A stretch of DNA of 64,000 nt from Arthrobacter sp. ISL-65. GTDB taxonomy: Bacteria; Actinomycetota; Actinomycetes; Actinomycetales; Micrococcaceae. The stretch spans positions 85,289-149,288 of the forward strand of contig NZ_JAGGPN010000020.1 of the NCBI RefSeq assembly GCF_018613795.1, given 5' to 3'. The translations under genes and the position numbers were made by a program. The notes beneath the pieces are model-generated. The model searched no databases and was not told where the DNA came from. It was given only the letters and a program-made list of their open reading frames with translations. Positions 49,113 to 57,989 of this stretch are shown in pieces (the stretch's first letter is position 1; each line of letters begins with the position of its first letter).

Positions 49113-50105
49113 GTGGACATGGACGCCTTCTCCGCCGTCAACTCTGACACATGGTCGCGGCTGCACCACCTTGCGCACCAGCGGCGCCTGAGCGGTGCCG
49201 ACGCCGATGAACTGCTGCGCCTGTACCAGGTGACCTCCGCCCACCTCTCCCTGCTCCGTTCCACCGGGCCGGAAAGCGGCCTGTCCGCATCCCTGTCTGC
49301 CACTTTGGCGCAGGCGCGCACCCGCTTCACCGGGGCACGGTCGAACTTCATGGCGGACCTGGCGCAGTTCTTCGTGCTGGCGCTCCCGGCCGCGCTGTAT
49401 CGGATCCGCTGGCTGACGGTGGCCTGTGGCGCCGCATTCTGCCTCGTTGGCTGCGCCTTCGCCCTGTGGATCGGCACTTCGCCCGAGGCCCTGCGCGCCG
49501 TTGCCACGGAATCGGAAGTCCAGCGGTATGTGGAGCAGGACTTTATTGACTACTACTCGGAGAACCCGGCGGCGTCGTTTGCCGGCGCCGTCTGGACCAA
49601 CAACGCTTGGATCAGTGCGCAGGCCGTGGCCCTGGGCATCACCGGTTTCTGGGTGCCCATGATCCTGTTCGCCAACGCCCAGGGGGTGGGGGTGGCCGCC
49701 GGGATGTTCGCCGCGGTGGGAAAGACGGGCGTGTTCTTCAGTTACATCCTGCCGCACGGGCTCATGGAGCTGACGGCAGTATTCGTGGCCTGCGCGGCAG
49801 GGCTGAGAATCTTTTGGGCGATGGTGTCGCCGGGCAACCGGACCCGGTCCCGCGCAGTCGCAGCAGAAGGCCGGTCGATGATCACGGTGGCGCTTGGCCT
49901 CGTCCTGGTGCTGTTTGTCTCAGGCCTCGTGGAGGGTTTCGTTACGCCCAGCACTTTGCCGGTGTGGGCGAAGATCAGTATCGGCGCGGCGGTGCTGGCG
50001 GCATACTGGTTGTATGTGCTGGTCTGCGGGGGACGGGCTTACCGTGCCGGCGCCCGCGGCGACCTGGGCAGCCAGGACGCCGGCTATACAGAACTTGCAG
50101 CCTGA
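49113..50105 (+). CDS. Stage II sporulation protein M (SpoIIM/DUF95) family membrane protein
   Basis: Membrane protein of 330 aa with about six hydrophobic segments after a helical N-terminus (MDAFSAVNSDTWSRLHHLAHQR). The family signatures are LSATLAQARTRFTGAR and the C-terminal GFWVPMILFANAQGVGVAAGMFA followed by LPHGLMELTAVFVACAAGLRI. In Bacillus SpoIIM acts in peptidoglycan remodelling at engulfment, but non-sporulating actinobacteria carry homologues beside RDD/DUF58/MoxR genes, with unknown roles. The GTG start is fixed by a TAGGCT box. Confidence 0.88.
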   Translation: MDMDAFSAVNSDTWSRLHHLAHQRRLSGADADELLRLYQVTSAHLSLLRSTGPESGLSASLSATLAQARTRFTGARSNFMADLAQFFVLALPAALYRIRWLTVACGAAFCLVGCAFALWIGTSPEALRAVATESEVQRYVEQDFIDYYSENPAASFAGAVWTNNAWISAQAVALGITGFWVPMILFANAQGVGVAAGMFAAVGKTGVFFSYILPHGLMELTAVFVACAAGLRIFWAMVSPGNRTRSRAVAAEGRSMITVALGLVLVLFVSGLVEGFVTPSTLPVWAKISIGAAVLAAYWLYVLVCGGRAYRAGARGDLGSQDAGYTELAA

Positions 50106-50260
50106 TTATTACCGCCAGCTGATTATTCCTGGGGTGGCGGGGTGGCACATCGCGGTGCCGGAGTGGCTGACGGTAGGCTCTTGGGGAGATACAAAGCGCT
50201 GCCCGGCCCCGGTGTTCCCGGTGGTCACGGAGCGTGGACGCCTACGGAAGTGAAGCTGCA

Positions 50261-51481
50261 GTGAAAGACAATACTCCGACCCCGTCCGGACGCCTTGATC
50301 CGCGGCTGGATCCGGCGGCGCGCCCCGCTCTGGATCCCGCGGAGGACACCGACGAGCCGGCGTTTGAATGGATGCAGTCCGCGCCTGCAGCACGCGCCGC
50401 CGAGGGGGAGGGCGCCGCCGGTTCTGCAGCGGCCCAGCCGGAAAGCCGTGCCGACCGCAAGGCGGCGGAGGCGGCCGCCGCTGAGGGTGCCGGGACAGAC
50501 CGGAACGCGGAGGCAGGCCAGGACGCTGCGACAGACCGGAAGACGGAGTCACGCCAACCGTCTGCGGCCGGCTCCTCCTCCATGGGCACCCACTACAGCG
50601 AGCCGCTTCCCACCTCCGCCCTGCAAGTACGCCCTCCGCAGGAGGAAGTGGAACGACGCAACGCCGAGCGCGAGCAGGCAGCCAGGGCCAAGCCCGTGCT
50701 GCCCCGGGTCCTCCAGGTACTGCTGGCCATTTTCTATCCCGTCATCCTCCTGGTCCTGGCCGTGCGCGCCGTGACCAGCCCGCTCTTCCTCTGGGTGGAG
50801 TACCACCGGCCCGGTTTCCCCGGGGACGGCTACGGCTTCAACGCGGACGACCGCATGACCTACGGCTCCTACGCCGTGGACTACCTGAGCAACTGGTCCG
50901 GTCCGCGCTACCTGGGCGAACTGGTTAACCGCAGCGGTGAAAAACTGTTCAAGGACGGCGAGGTCAGCCACATGGCCGACGTGAAGCTCGTTTTCCTGTC
51001 CGCGTTCGGAGCCGGGGCACTGTTGATCCTGATCAGCATCATCGCCATCATCTACCTGCGGCGGCGCACGCCCGGCGGAGTGCGCCGAGGGCTGTTCGCC
51101 GGCTCGATTGTGACGCTGGTGCTCATCATCGGCCTGGGCACCCTCGCCGCCCTCGGGTGGCAGCAGTTCTTCACCGAGTTCCACCGGATCTTCTTCGCTG
51201 CCGGCTCCTGGACGTTTGCGCTTGAGGATACGCTGATCCGGCTCTTCCCCGGGCAGTTCTGGATCGACGCGGGCCTGGTCATCGCCGCGCTTGTCCTGAT
51301 CACAGCGGCGGTGACGCTGATCCTGACCTGGCCCACCCGCAGGCGCCGCGGGCTGGCCCCGGCCAGGAAGGGCCGCAAGGGCGCCGATGGTGAGGGCGGT
51401 GCAGAGGGCAGCGACATGAAGGACGACGCCGGCGCCGATGAGGCTCCGCAGACAGGCAACGTCCGTCCCGTGAACCTGTAG
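50261..51481 (+). CDS. TIGR01906 (DUF1461) family membrane protein
   Basis: Protein of 406 aa from the GTG at 50261, with GGAAG 10 nt upstream and a likely TAGGCT promoter at 50174-50179. The first 140 residues are disordered and Ala/Glu/Arg-rich. The membrane part has about four helices, an extracytoplasmic loop with YGFNADDRMTYGSYAVDYL, and the EVSHMADVKLVF motif typical of this family. The C-terminal tail is highly charged. The function is unknown. Confidence 0.83.
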   Translation: MKDNTPTPSGRLDPRLDPAARPALDPAEDTDEPAFEWMQSAPAARAAEGEGAAGSAAAQPESRADRKAAEAAAAEGAGTDRNAEAGQDAATDRKTESRQPSAAGSSSMGTHYSEPLPTSALQVRPPQEEVERRNAEREQAARAKPVLPRVLQVLLAIFYPVILLVLAVRAVTSPLFLWVEYHRPGFPGDGYGFNADDRMTYGSYAVDYLSNWSGPRYLGELVNRSGEKLFKDGEVSHMADVKLVFLSAFGAGALLILISIIAIIYLRRRTPGGVRRGLFAGSIVTLVLIIGLGTLAALGWQQFFTEFHRIFFAAGSWTFALEDTLIRLFPGQFWIDAGLVIAALVLITAAVTLILTWPTRRRRGLAPARKGRKGADGEGGAEGSDMKDDAGADEAPQTGNVRPVNL

Positions 51482-51505
51482 CGGCCTCTCGGCAGGGACG
51501 ACTGT

Positions 51506-53334
51506 TCAGCCGTACAGCGCCTCGATTTCCGATTCGTAGTCTTTGACGACGGCCGCCCTCTTGAGTTTGAGGGACGGCGTCAGGTGCCCGGACTCCACGG
51601 TGAAGGCTGCATCCAGGACCCGGAACTTGCGGATGGATTCGGCTTTGGACACGAGGCCGTTGGCCTGGTCCACCGCTTCCTGGATGGCACTGCGCACCGC
51701 AGGGTCCGTGCGGGCTTGCGCGGGGCTGAGCAGCGGAATGCTGCGCGCCGTGCACCAATGCTCGAGGCCCTCGGGGTCGAGGTTGACCAGGGCAGAAATG
51801 AAGGGCTTCCCGTCACCCACCACCACGGCGTGGCCCACGAGCTGGTGTTCGCGGATCTTCTCCTCGAGCGGGCCCGGCGCGACGTTCTTACCGGCGGCCG
51901 TGACCAGCAGGTCCTTTTTGCGGCCCGTGATGGTGAGGAACCCGTCGGCGTCCAGGGAGCCCAGGTCCCCGGTGCGGAAGAAGCCGTCCCTGAAGGCTTC
52001 GGCGTTGGCCGCCTCGTTGGCGTGGTAGCCCTTGAACACGCCGATGCCCCTGACCAAAACCTCACCGTCCTCGGCGATGCGGATGGTGGTGCCCGGCGCC
52101 GGGATTCCTACCGTGCCCACTCGGGTGAGGCCGGCAGTGTTCACGGTGCACGGCGCGGTGGTCTCCGTCAGGCCGTAGCCTTCGAGCACAGCTATCCCCG
52201 CACCCCTGAAGAAGTGCGTATCGCGGGCGTTCAGCGGGCTCGCGCCGGAAACGGCGTACTCCATGTTCCCGCCGAACACCTGGCGCAGCCGGGGATACAC
52301 GAGGCGGTCGAACAGTGCGTGCTGCGCCCGCAGCATGGTGCCCGGCCCGCTGCCCTTCCCGCGCCGGGCGGCATCCTGTGCCTCCGAGTAGCGGACCGCC
52401 ACCCCCGTGGCTGCGCTGAAGAGCCGCGACTTTCCGGCATTCCTCGCCTTTTGCTCCGCTCCGGCGTGGACCTTCTCGAAGATGCGGGGAACAGCCAGCA
52501 GGAAGGTCGGCTTGAAGGTTCCCAGATCATCAAGCAGCTGGCTGGCTCCGGAGGTGTGGCCGAGAGTCACCCCGGCAGTGAGGCACACCACCTGGACGGC
52601 CCGGGCCAGGACGTGGGCCAGCGGCAGGACCATCAGTGTCCTGGCGTCCTCCCGCTGCAGCAGTTCGGGGAGGACGGCCACCATGTTCCTGGCAACCAGG
52701 GCGAAGTTTCCATGCGTGATCTCGCAGCCCTTGGGCCTGCCGGTGGTGCCGGAGGTATAGACGAGGGACGCCACGTCCTGCAGCGCGGCTGCCGAGCGGT
52801 GCCGCTCCAGCTCGGTGTCCGTCACCCCGGCCCCCGCGGCGGCGAGGCTGGCAAGGTTGGGGGCTTCGCCGTCGTAATCCATCCGGACCACCGGGACCAG
52901 GCGGCCGGCCAGGACGCTGGAGGCGGACAGGACCTGGTCCAGCAGCGCCGCCTTCTGGCGGTCTTCGACGAAGACCCGCCCGGCGCCGGAGTCGGACAGG
53001 ATCCACTCCACCTGGCTTGCCGAGGAGGTTTCGTAGATGGGCACGGTCACGCCGCCGGCAAACCAGATTGCGAAATCCACCAGCGGCCACTCGTAGCGGG
53101 TGGCAGAAAGGACGGCGACGGTGTCCCCGGGGCCAGACCGCCCGCAATGAGGCCTTTGGCCAGGGCTGTGACCTGGTCAAGGAAGTGCCCGGCGGTGATG
53201 TTCTGCCAGCCGCTGGCGTCACGGCGGGCGTAGACGGCGTGCGAAGGATTGTGCCGGTAGCAGTCAAGGAGCAGGTCGGTGACGTTGCTGCTGGCCTCCA
53301 GTGCAACCATCAGTTCCGTGCTTGCTTCCCTCAC
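51506..53334 (-). pseudogene. Long-chain fatty acid-CoA ligase (AMP-binding), one-base frameshift in a G run
   Basis: An AMP-forming acyl-CoA synthetase of the FadD15 type that appears split. The 5' part starts at GTG 53334 (GGAG 8 nt upstream) and reads VREASTELMVALEASSNVTDLL and HAVYARRDASGWQNITAGHF. The frame is then lost at 53125-53132 in a CCCCGGGG run; adding one G restores GDTVAVLSATRYEWPLVDFAIWF. The downstream frame carries the rest: ATP loop SLVYTSGTTGRPKG, EGYGLTETTAPCTVNTAG, FFRTGDLGSLDADGF and the C-terminal lysine region GRKKDLLVTAAGKNVAPG. Restored length is about 609 aa. It is either a homopolymer sequencing error or a real inactivation. Confidence 0.8.
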
Positions 53335-53389
53335 AGGCGGGTCTCCATTTCGTTGATGATCACGTCCGGGCTCCACCTGCAATCGTGCC

Positions 53390-55096
53390 TCAGATCCAGG
53401 AAGGCATCCACATTCTGAGCCGCCAGTCCTGGTAGGTGATCATTTCCCCGGTCCAGACCGGGTAGAAGAAGGAGGAGATCAGGACCGCAGCCACCAGGAA
53501 CAGGGCGACGCCGTACAGCCCCGAGCGCCGGCGCCACGGCGGGTCGGTGGTTTTCCCCAGTACCAGGCCCAGGCAGTACACGAGCGCCAGGACCAGAAAG
53601 GGTTCGAAGGAGACCGCGTAGAAGAAGAACATGGTGCGTTCCGGGTACATGAACCACGGCAGGTAGCCGGAGCCGACGGCGGCCAGCACGGCCCCGGCCC
53701 GCCAGTCGCGCCTGCCCGCCCACCAGAACAGCAGGATGACGAGTGCAATGGCGGCGCTCCACCAGATCAGCGGGTTGCCGACGGACAGGATGGCCGAGGT
53801 GCAGCCGGCGAAATCGCAGCCGGGGGTGCCCTGCTTGGGGGACTCGTAGAAGAACGAGGTGGGCCTGCCCATCACCAGCCAGCTCCAGGCGCTCGCCTCA
53901 TAGGGGTGCTCCGAGCTGAGCCCCTGGTGGAACTTGTAGGCCTCAAGGTGGTAGTGCGCCAGGGACCGCAGGGAGTCCGGCAGCCAGCCCCATTCCGCGC
54001 TGGGATTCGTCTCCGCCCACCGCCGGTAGTAGGCATCCGTGGACCGGAACCATCCGGTCCAGCTGGCGGCGTACGTCACGGCGGCCACCGGCACGATGCT
54101 GACGAATGCCAGGAGCCCGTCCTTGATGATTCCGGCGCTGATCCAGCCGCGGACGCCGGCGGTCCGTCGGGCGCTCAGGTCCCAGACCACCGTCAGGAGC
54201 CCGAAACCGGCCACGAAGAACAGCGCCGACCACTTGGTGCCGACTGCCAGGCCCAGGCAGATACCCGCCACAATCCGCCACCAGCGGACGCCCAGCCACG
54301 GGCCGGACAGCAGCTGGAGCGGGGATGGCCTGCCGGTGGTGGAGGCGGCCGCTTGCCTGCCGAGCCGGGCTGCCAGCCGGCGCCGGCCGTCGTCGCGGTC
54401 CAGCAACAGCGCGCCGAACGCCGCCAGGACCCAGAACATCAGGAAGATGTCCAGCAACGACGTGCGTGACATGACCAGGTGGTGCCCGTCGACGGCGAGC
54501 AGCAGCCCGGCTGCGCTGCCAAGGATCAGGGAGCCGAAAAGCTTCTGGGCTATCAGCGCGAGGAGGGCCACGGACAGGGTGCCGGTCAACGCCGCGGCGA
54601 ACCGCCAGCCGAAGGGGTTGTCGGCCCCGAAGAGCCACATGCCTGCGGCGATCATCCACTTGCCCACGGGCGGGTGCACCACGTATTCGGGCGTGTTCAG
54701 CAGCACGTTGGGGTTGCCGGCCACGAACGCGTCGTTGGCCTTGTCCGGCCAGCTCCGCTCGTAGCCGCTCACCAGCAGCGAGTAGCCGTCCTTGACGTAG
54801 TACGTCTCGTCAAACACGAGGCCGCGGGGCACATCCAGCCGGACGAACCTCAGGACACCGGCCACGGCGGCCGTCAGGGCGGGAACCAGCCAGAACCAGA
54901 GCCGCAGCGACGGCGGGTAGTCCCGCCAGGTGCGCATGCCGCCGATCAGGCGCCGGGTGAGGGCGTCTGCCGTGAATGCCTCCGAGGGACGGCTGATCCA
55001 GCGCTTCCCGTGCGGGCCACGGTCTTCTGTGGCGGGTGCGGAAGCCGGGGTAATTGCTGGTTCGGCCCCGTCAGGCCGCACGGAGGTCTGCGTCAC
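53390..55096 (-). CDS. Polyprenyl-phosphate-mannose-protein mannosyltransferase (GT39, Pmt)
   Basis: Membrane enzyme that O-mannosylates exported proteins, using polyprenyl-phosphate mannose. The protein is 568 aa with about ten to eleven helices. The catalytic Asp-Glu lies in the first extracytoplasmic loop, PRGLVFDETYYVKDGYSLL, and the HPPVGKWMIAAGMWLFG and NPFGWRFAAALTG motifs follow. It is the actinobacterial Pmt (Rv1002c type), and as in mycobacteria it is divergent from rsmI. Manosylation depends on GDP-mannose made via ManA. Its GTG start follows TAGCAT by 6 nt. Confidence 0.93.
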   Translation of the reverse strand: MTQTSVRPDGAEPAITPASAPATEDRGPHGKRWISRPSEAFTADALTRRLIGGMRTWRDYPPSLRLWFWLVPALTAAVAGVLRFVRLDVPRGLVFDETYYVKDGYSLLVSGYERSWPDKANDAFVAGNPNVLLNTPEYVVHPPVGKWMIAAGMWLFGADNPFGWRFAAALTGTLSVALLALIAQKLFGSLILGSAAGLLLAVDGHHLVMSRTSLLDIFLMFWVLAAFGALLLDRDDGRRRLAARLGRQAAASTTGRPSPLQLLSGPWLGVRWWRIVAGICLGLAVGTKWSALFFVAGFGLLTVVWDLSARRTAGVRGWISAGIIKDGLLAFVSIVPVAAVTYAASWTGWFRSTDAYYRRWAETNPSAEWGWLPDSLRSLAHYHLEAYKFHQGLSSEHPYEASAWSWLVMGRPTSFFYESPKQGTPGCDFAGCTSAILSVGNPLIWWSAAIALVILLFWWAGRRDWRAGAVLAAVGSGYLPWFMYPERTMFFFYAVSFEPFLVLALVYCLGLVLGKTTDPPWRRRSGLYGVALFLVAAVLISSFFYPVWTGEMITYQDWRLRMWMPSWI

Positions 55097-55102
55097 GAGC
55101 CC

Positions 55103-55108
55103 ATGCTA
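55103..55108 (-). promoter_or_regulatory. -10 box TAGCAT, 6 nt before the Pmt GTG (leaderless)
   Basis: Minus strand TAGCAT, GGGCTC, GTG. It is back-to-back with the rsmI box 32 nt away. Confidence 0.55.
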
Positions 55109-55139
55109 CCGTTTGCGGTTGGAGAACGCCGGACGGCAG

Positions 55140-55145
55140 TAGGCT
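55140..55145 (+). promoter_or_regulatory. -10 box TAGGCT, 6 nt before the rsmI GTG (leaderless)
   Basis: TAGGCT, GGATCC, GTG at 55152, with no ribosome site. Confidence 0.55.
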
Positions 55146-55151
55146 GGATCC

Positions 55152-56090
55152 GTGGACCATGAAGCGAGCACCGCCCCTGACAGCAGTTCCGACACCGCCA
55201 GCAATTCAGAGGCTGCCGACACCGCCGGCAGAAGGGAGCAGGACCTCCGCAGCGGGGGTCCGGGACGGATTGTCCTGGCGGCAACACCCATCGGCAACGT
55301 GGGCGACGCTTCCGCCCGGCTCGTGGAGCTGCTGGCGACGGCGGACATCGTGGCTGCCGAGGACACCCGGCGCCTGCACCGCCTGGTGCAGAGCCTGGAC
55401 GTCGCCGTGAGCGGGCGGATCATCAGCTACCACGAGCACAACGAGGCCACGAAGACCGCGGAACTCCTGGAGCAGGTCCGCTCCGGAAAGACCCTCGTCA
55501 TGGTCACCGACGCGGGCATGCCCGCAGTGTCTGACCCCGGCTTCCGGCTGGTCGAAGGCGCGGTGGCGGCGGGCCTCACCGTCACGGCCGTACCCGGGCC
55601 GTCGGCCGTGCTCACCGCCCTGGCACTGTCCGGCCTGCCCACCGACAGGTTCTGTTTCGAAGGGTTCTTGCCCCGTAAGGCCGGCGAACGCGCCGCCCGC
55701 CTGGCGGATCTCGACGCCGAACGCCGCACCATGGTCTTCTTCGAGGCGCCGCACCGGCTTGAGGCCATGCTGCGGGCGCTGCACGAGCGCTTCGGCCCGG
55801 ACCGGCGCGCGGCGGTGTGCCGGGAACTCACCAAGACTTACGAGGAGGTCCTCCGCGGCCCGCTCCGCGAGATGCTGCAGTGGGCGGAGGCCAACGAGGT
55901 GCGCGGCGAGATCGCCGTGGTGGTGGCAGGTGCGCCGGAGCGTGCGCCTGGCTCGCCGGAGGACGGCGTCGCCGCCGTCAATGAACTCGTGGCCAAGGGT
56001 GTCCGGCTCAAGGAAGCCGTCGCTGCCGTCGCCGAAGAAACCCGCGTGAGCAAGCGGGAACTGTACTCCGCCGTCCTCGCGGCGCGGTGA
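55152..56090 (+). CDS. rsmI: 16S rRNA (cytidine(1402)-2'-O)-methyltransferase
   Basis: Methylates the ribose of C1402 in the decoding centre, using SAM. The protein is 312 aa. After a disordered 35-residue N-terminus the tetrapyrrole-methylase fold begins, with RIVLAATPIGNVGDASARL, VAAEDTRRLHRLV, ISYHEHNEATKT, VMVTDAGMPAVSDPGFRLV and AVPGPSAVLTALALSGLP, all RsmI signatures. The C-terminal helical region (VRLKEAVAAVAEETRVSKRELY) is standard. It is divergent from the Pmt gene, a conserved actinobacterial pair. Confidence 0.95.
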   Translation: MDHEASTAPDSSSDTASNSEAADTAGRREQDLRSGGPGRIVLAATPIGNVGDASARLVELLATADIVAAEDTRRLHRLVQSLDVAVSGRIISYHEHNEATKTAELLEQVRSGKTLVMVTDAGMPAVSDPGFRLVEGAVAAGLTVTAVPGPSAVLTALALSGLPTDRFCFEGFLPRKAGERAARLADLDAERRTMVFFEAPHRLEAMLRALHERFGPDRRAAVCRELTKTYEEVLRGPLREMLQWAEANEVRGEIAVVVAGAPERAPGSPEDGVAAVNELVAKGVRLKEAVAAVAEETRVSKRELYSAVLAAR

Positions 56091-56200
56091 CATACCCGCT
56101 CTGATGAGCCCGTTGCAGCTGAACGGCGGTGCGCTCCCAGCGGCCCTGCGCCACGCTCCCAACCGCCCGGCGAGACGGGCGGAGCCGCCGCCGCAGGGGC

Positions 56201-56343
56201 TGTGCAGCTGCACAACGAATGGCGGGACGGGCAGTGCGCCGATGCGTAGACACTGCCGAGACACGGGCAGTACCGTGGCTGTTAATCCAGCCAAGCGAGC
56301 AGCGGGCGGCAGGCGGCGGCACGCCGTGTGCAGGAGCTGCACA
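56201..56343. promoter_or_regulatory. Two operator-like palindromes upstream of the succinate-semialdehyde dehydrogenase gene
   Basis: TGTGCAG-CTGCACA (56201-56214, no spacer) and TGTGCAG-GAG-CTGCACA (56327-56343) share the same half-site and lie about 126 bp apart, centre to centre. The second ends 35 nt before the start codon. They suggest two binding sites for one regulator, possibly bridged by looping. The rest of this 288-nt gap holds no gene. Confidence 0.5.
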
Positions 56344-56378
56344 TAACCGGCAATCCGATTGCTGACGAGGGAGTCACC

Positions 56379-57878
56379 GTGTCTGTTACTACACAGTCCA
56401 CTGCTACCGCAGAACGCGAAAGCGAATTGCTCGCGTCTGTTCCCACCGGCCTGCTCATCAACGGCGAGTGGCGTCCAGCGGCGTCCGGCAAGACGTTCGA
56501 CGTCGAGGACCCGGCCACGGGGAAGACGCTGCTGAGCATCGCCGACGCCGGTCCTGAGGACGGCAAGGCGGCGCTGGACGCGGCCGCCGCTGCCCAGGAG
56601 TCCTGGGCCAAGGTGCCCCCGCGGGAGCGCGGGGAGATCCTGCGCCGCGCGTTTGAACTGGTCACGGAGCGGGCCGAGGACTTCGCGCTGCTGATGACAC
56701 TGGAGATGGGCAAGCCGCTGGCGGAGGCCCGTGGCGAGGTCACCTACGGCGCCGAGTTCCTGCGTTGGTTCTCCGAGGAAGCCGTCCGTGCATTCGGCCG
56801 CTACTCGGTCTCCCCGGACGGCAAGTCGCGCCTGCTGGTGACCAAGAAGCCGGTGGGCCCGTGCCTGCTGATCACGCCGTGGAACTTCCCGCTGGCCATG
56901 GCCACCCGCAAGATCGCCCCGGCCGTCGCTGCCGGGTGCACGATGGTGCTGAAGTCCGCGAATCTCACCCCGCTGACCTCCCAGCTGTTTGCCGCCGTCA
57001 TGATGGAAGCCGGCCTGCCCGCAGGCGTCCTGAACGTCATCCCCACCTCCACTGCCGGTGCCACCACCGGCCCGCTGATCAAGGATTCCCGGCTGCGGAA
57101 GCTCTCCTTCACCGGCTCCACCGAGGTTGGCCGGCGCCTCCTGTCCGATGCCTCGGAGACGGTCCTGCGGACCTCGATGGAGCTCGGCGGTAACGCCCCG
57201 TTCGTGGTGTTCGAGGACGCCGACGTCGATGCCGCCGTCGCCGGCGCCATGCTGGCGAAGCTGCGGAACATGGGCGAGGCCTGCACCGCGGCCAACCGCT
57301 TCATCGTGCACGAGTCAGTCGCGGACGAGTTCGCGGAGAAGTTCGCCGCGAAAATGAAGGAGATGACCACCGCCCGCGGGACCGAACCCGAGTCCAAGGT
57401 AGGCCCCTTGATCGACGCCAAGAGCCGGGACAAGGTCCACGAGCTCGTCACCGATGCCGTTGCCTCCGGCGCGAAGGCTGTCTTGGGCGGCGCGCCGGTG
57501 GACGGACCGGGTTACTTCTACCAGCCCACCATCCTCAAGGGCGTCACGGAGGGCACCCGGATCCTGTCCGAGGAGATCTTCGGCCCGGTCGCCCCGATCA
57601 TCACGTTCTCCTCCGAGGACGAGGCCGTGCGCCTGGCCAACAACACCGAATACGGGCTGGTGGCCTACGTCTTCACAAGGGACCTGAACCGCGGCATCCG
57701 GATGGGCGAGCGGCTCGAGACCGGCATGCTGGGCCTGAACGCCGGCGTCATCTCCAACGCCGCCGCACCGTTCGGCGGCGTCAAGCAGTCCGGCCTGGGC
57801 CGTGAAGGCGGCCTCGAGGGCATCGAGGAATACCTCTACACCCAGTACATCGGCATCGCCGACCCCTACGCCGGCTAA
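56379..57878 (+). CDS. Succinate-semialdehyde dehydrogenase (aldehyde dehydrogenase family)
   Basis: Oxidises succinate semialdehyde to succinate with NAD(P)+, linked to GABA catabolism or 2-oxoglutarate bypass. The protein is 499 aa from the GTG at 56379, with GAGGGAG 5 nt upstream. By count the catalytic Cys is C302 (MGEACTAANRF) and the general base is E268 (MELGGNAPF), in canonical ALDH positions. TPWNFPLAMATRKIAPAVAAG and FTGSTEVGRRLL are cofactor-site segments. Specificity for succinate semialdehyde is inferred from overall similarity to GabD. No aminotransferase is adjacent, though a terminator and an MHS-type transporter follow. Confidence 0.88.
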   Translation: MSVTTQSTATAERESELLASVPTGLLINGEWRPAASGKTFDVEDPATGKTLLSIADAGPEDGKAALDAAAAAQESWAKVPPRERGEILRRAFELVTERAEDFALLMTLEMGKPLAEARGEVTYGAEFLRWFSEEAVRAFGRYSVSPDGKSRLLVTKKPVGPCLLITPWNFPLAMATRKIAPAVAAGCTMVLKSANLTPLTSQLFAAVMMEAGLPAGVLNVIPTSTAGATTGPLIKDSRLRKLSFTGSTEVGRRLLSDASETVLRTSMELGGNAPFVVFEDADVDAAVAGAMLAKLRNMGEACTAANRFIVHESVADEFAEKFAAKMKEMTTARGTEPESKVGPLIDAKSRDKVHELVTDAVASGAKAVLGGAPVDGPGYFYQPTILKGVTEGTRILSEEIFGPVAPIITFSSEDEAVRLANNTEYGLVAYVFTRDLNRGIRMGERLETGMLGLNAGVISNAAAPFGGVKQSGLGREGGLEGIEEYLYTQYIGIADPYAG

Positions 57879-57923
57879 CAAGGCAGGCGCCGCATACACC
57901 GGACACACCGAGCGCAACAACAC

Positions 57924-57962
57924 AACGCACTGGCCCGCTGGAATCCTGCGGGCCAGTGCGTT
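57924..57962 (+). terminator. Strong terminator after the dehydrogenase gene
   Basis: AACGCACTGGCCCGC (57924-57938) pairs perfectly with GCGGGCCAGTGCGTT (57948-57962) around a 9-nt loop, and the T run continues to 57964. It stops the dehydrogenase transcript and may also serve the convergent transporter gene. Confidence 0.85.
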
Positions 57963-57989
57963 TTCTATGACGGGTAGTTGCCGCGGCGT

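Noticed and set aside
51506..53334. Two separate genes instead of one frameshifted acyl-CoA synthetase
   Set aside because: The downstream frame has no plausible ribosome site before residue DFAIWF, and both parts join exactly within a conserved segment when one G is added.
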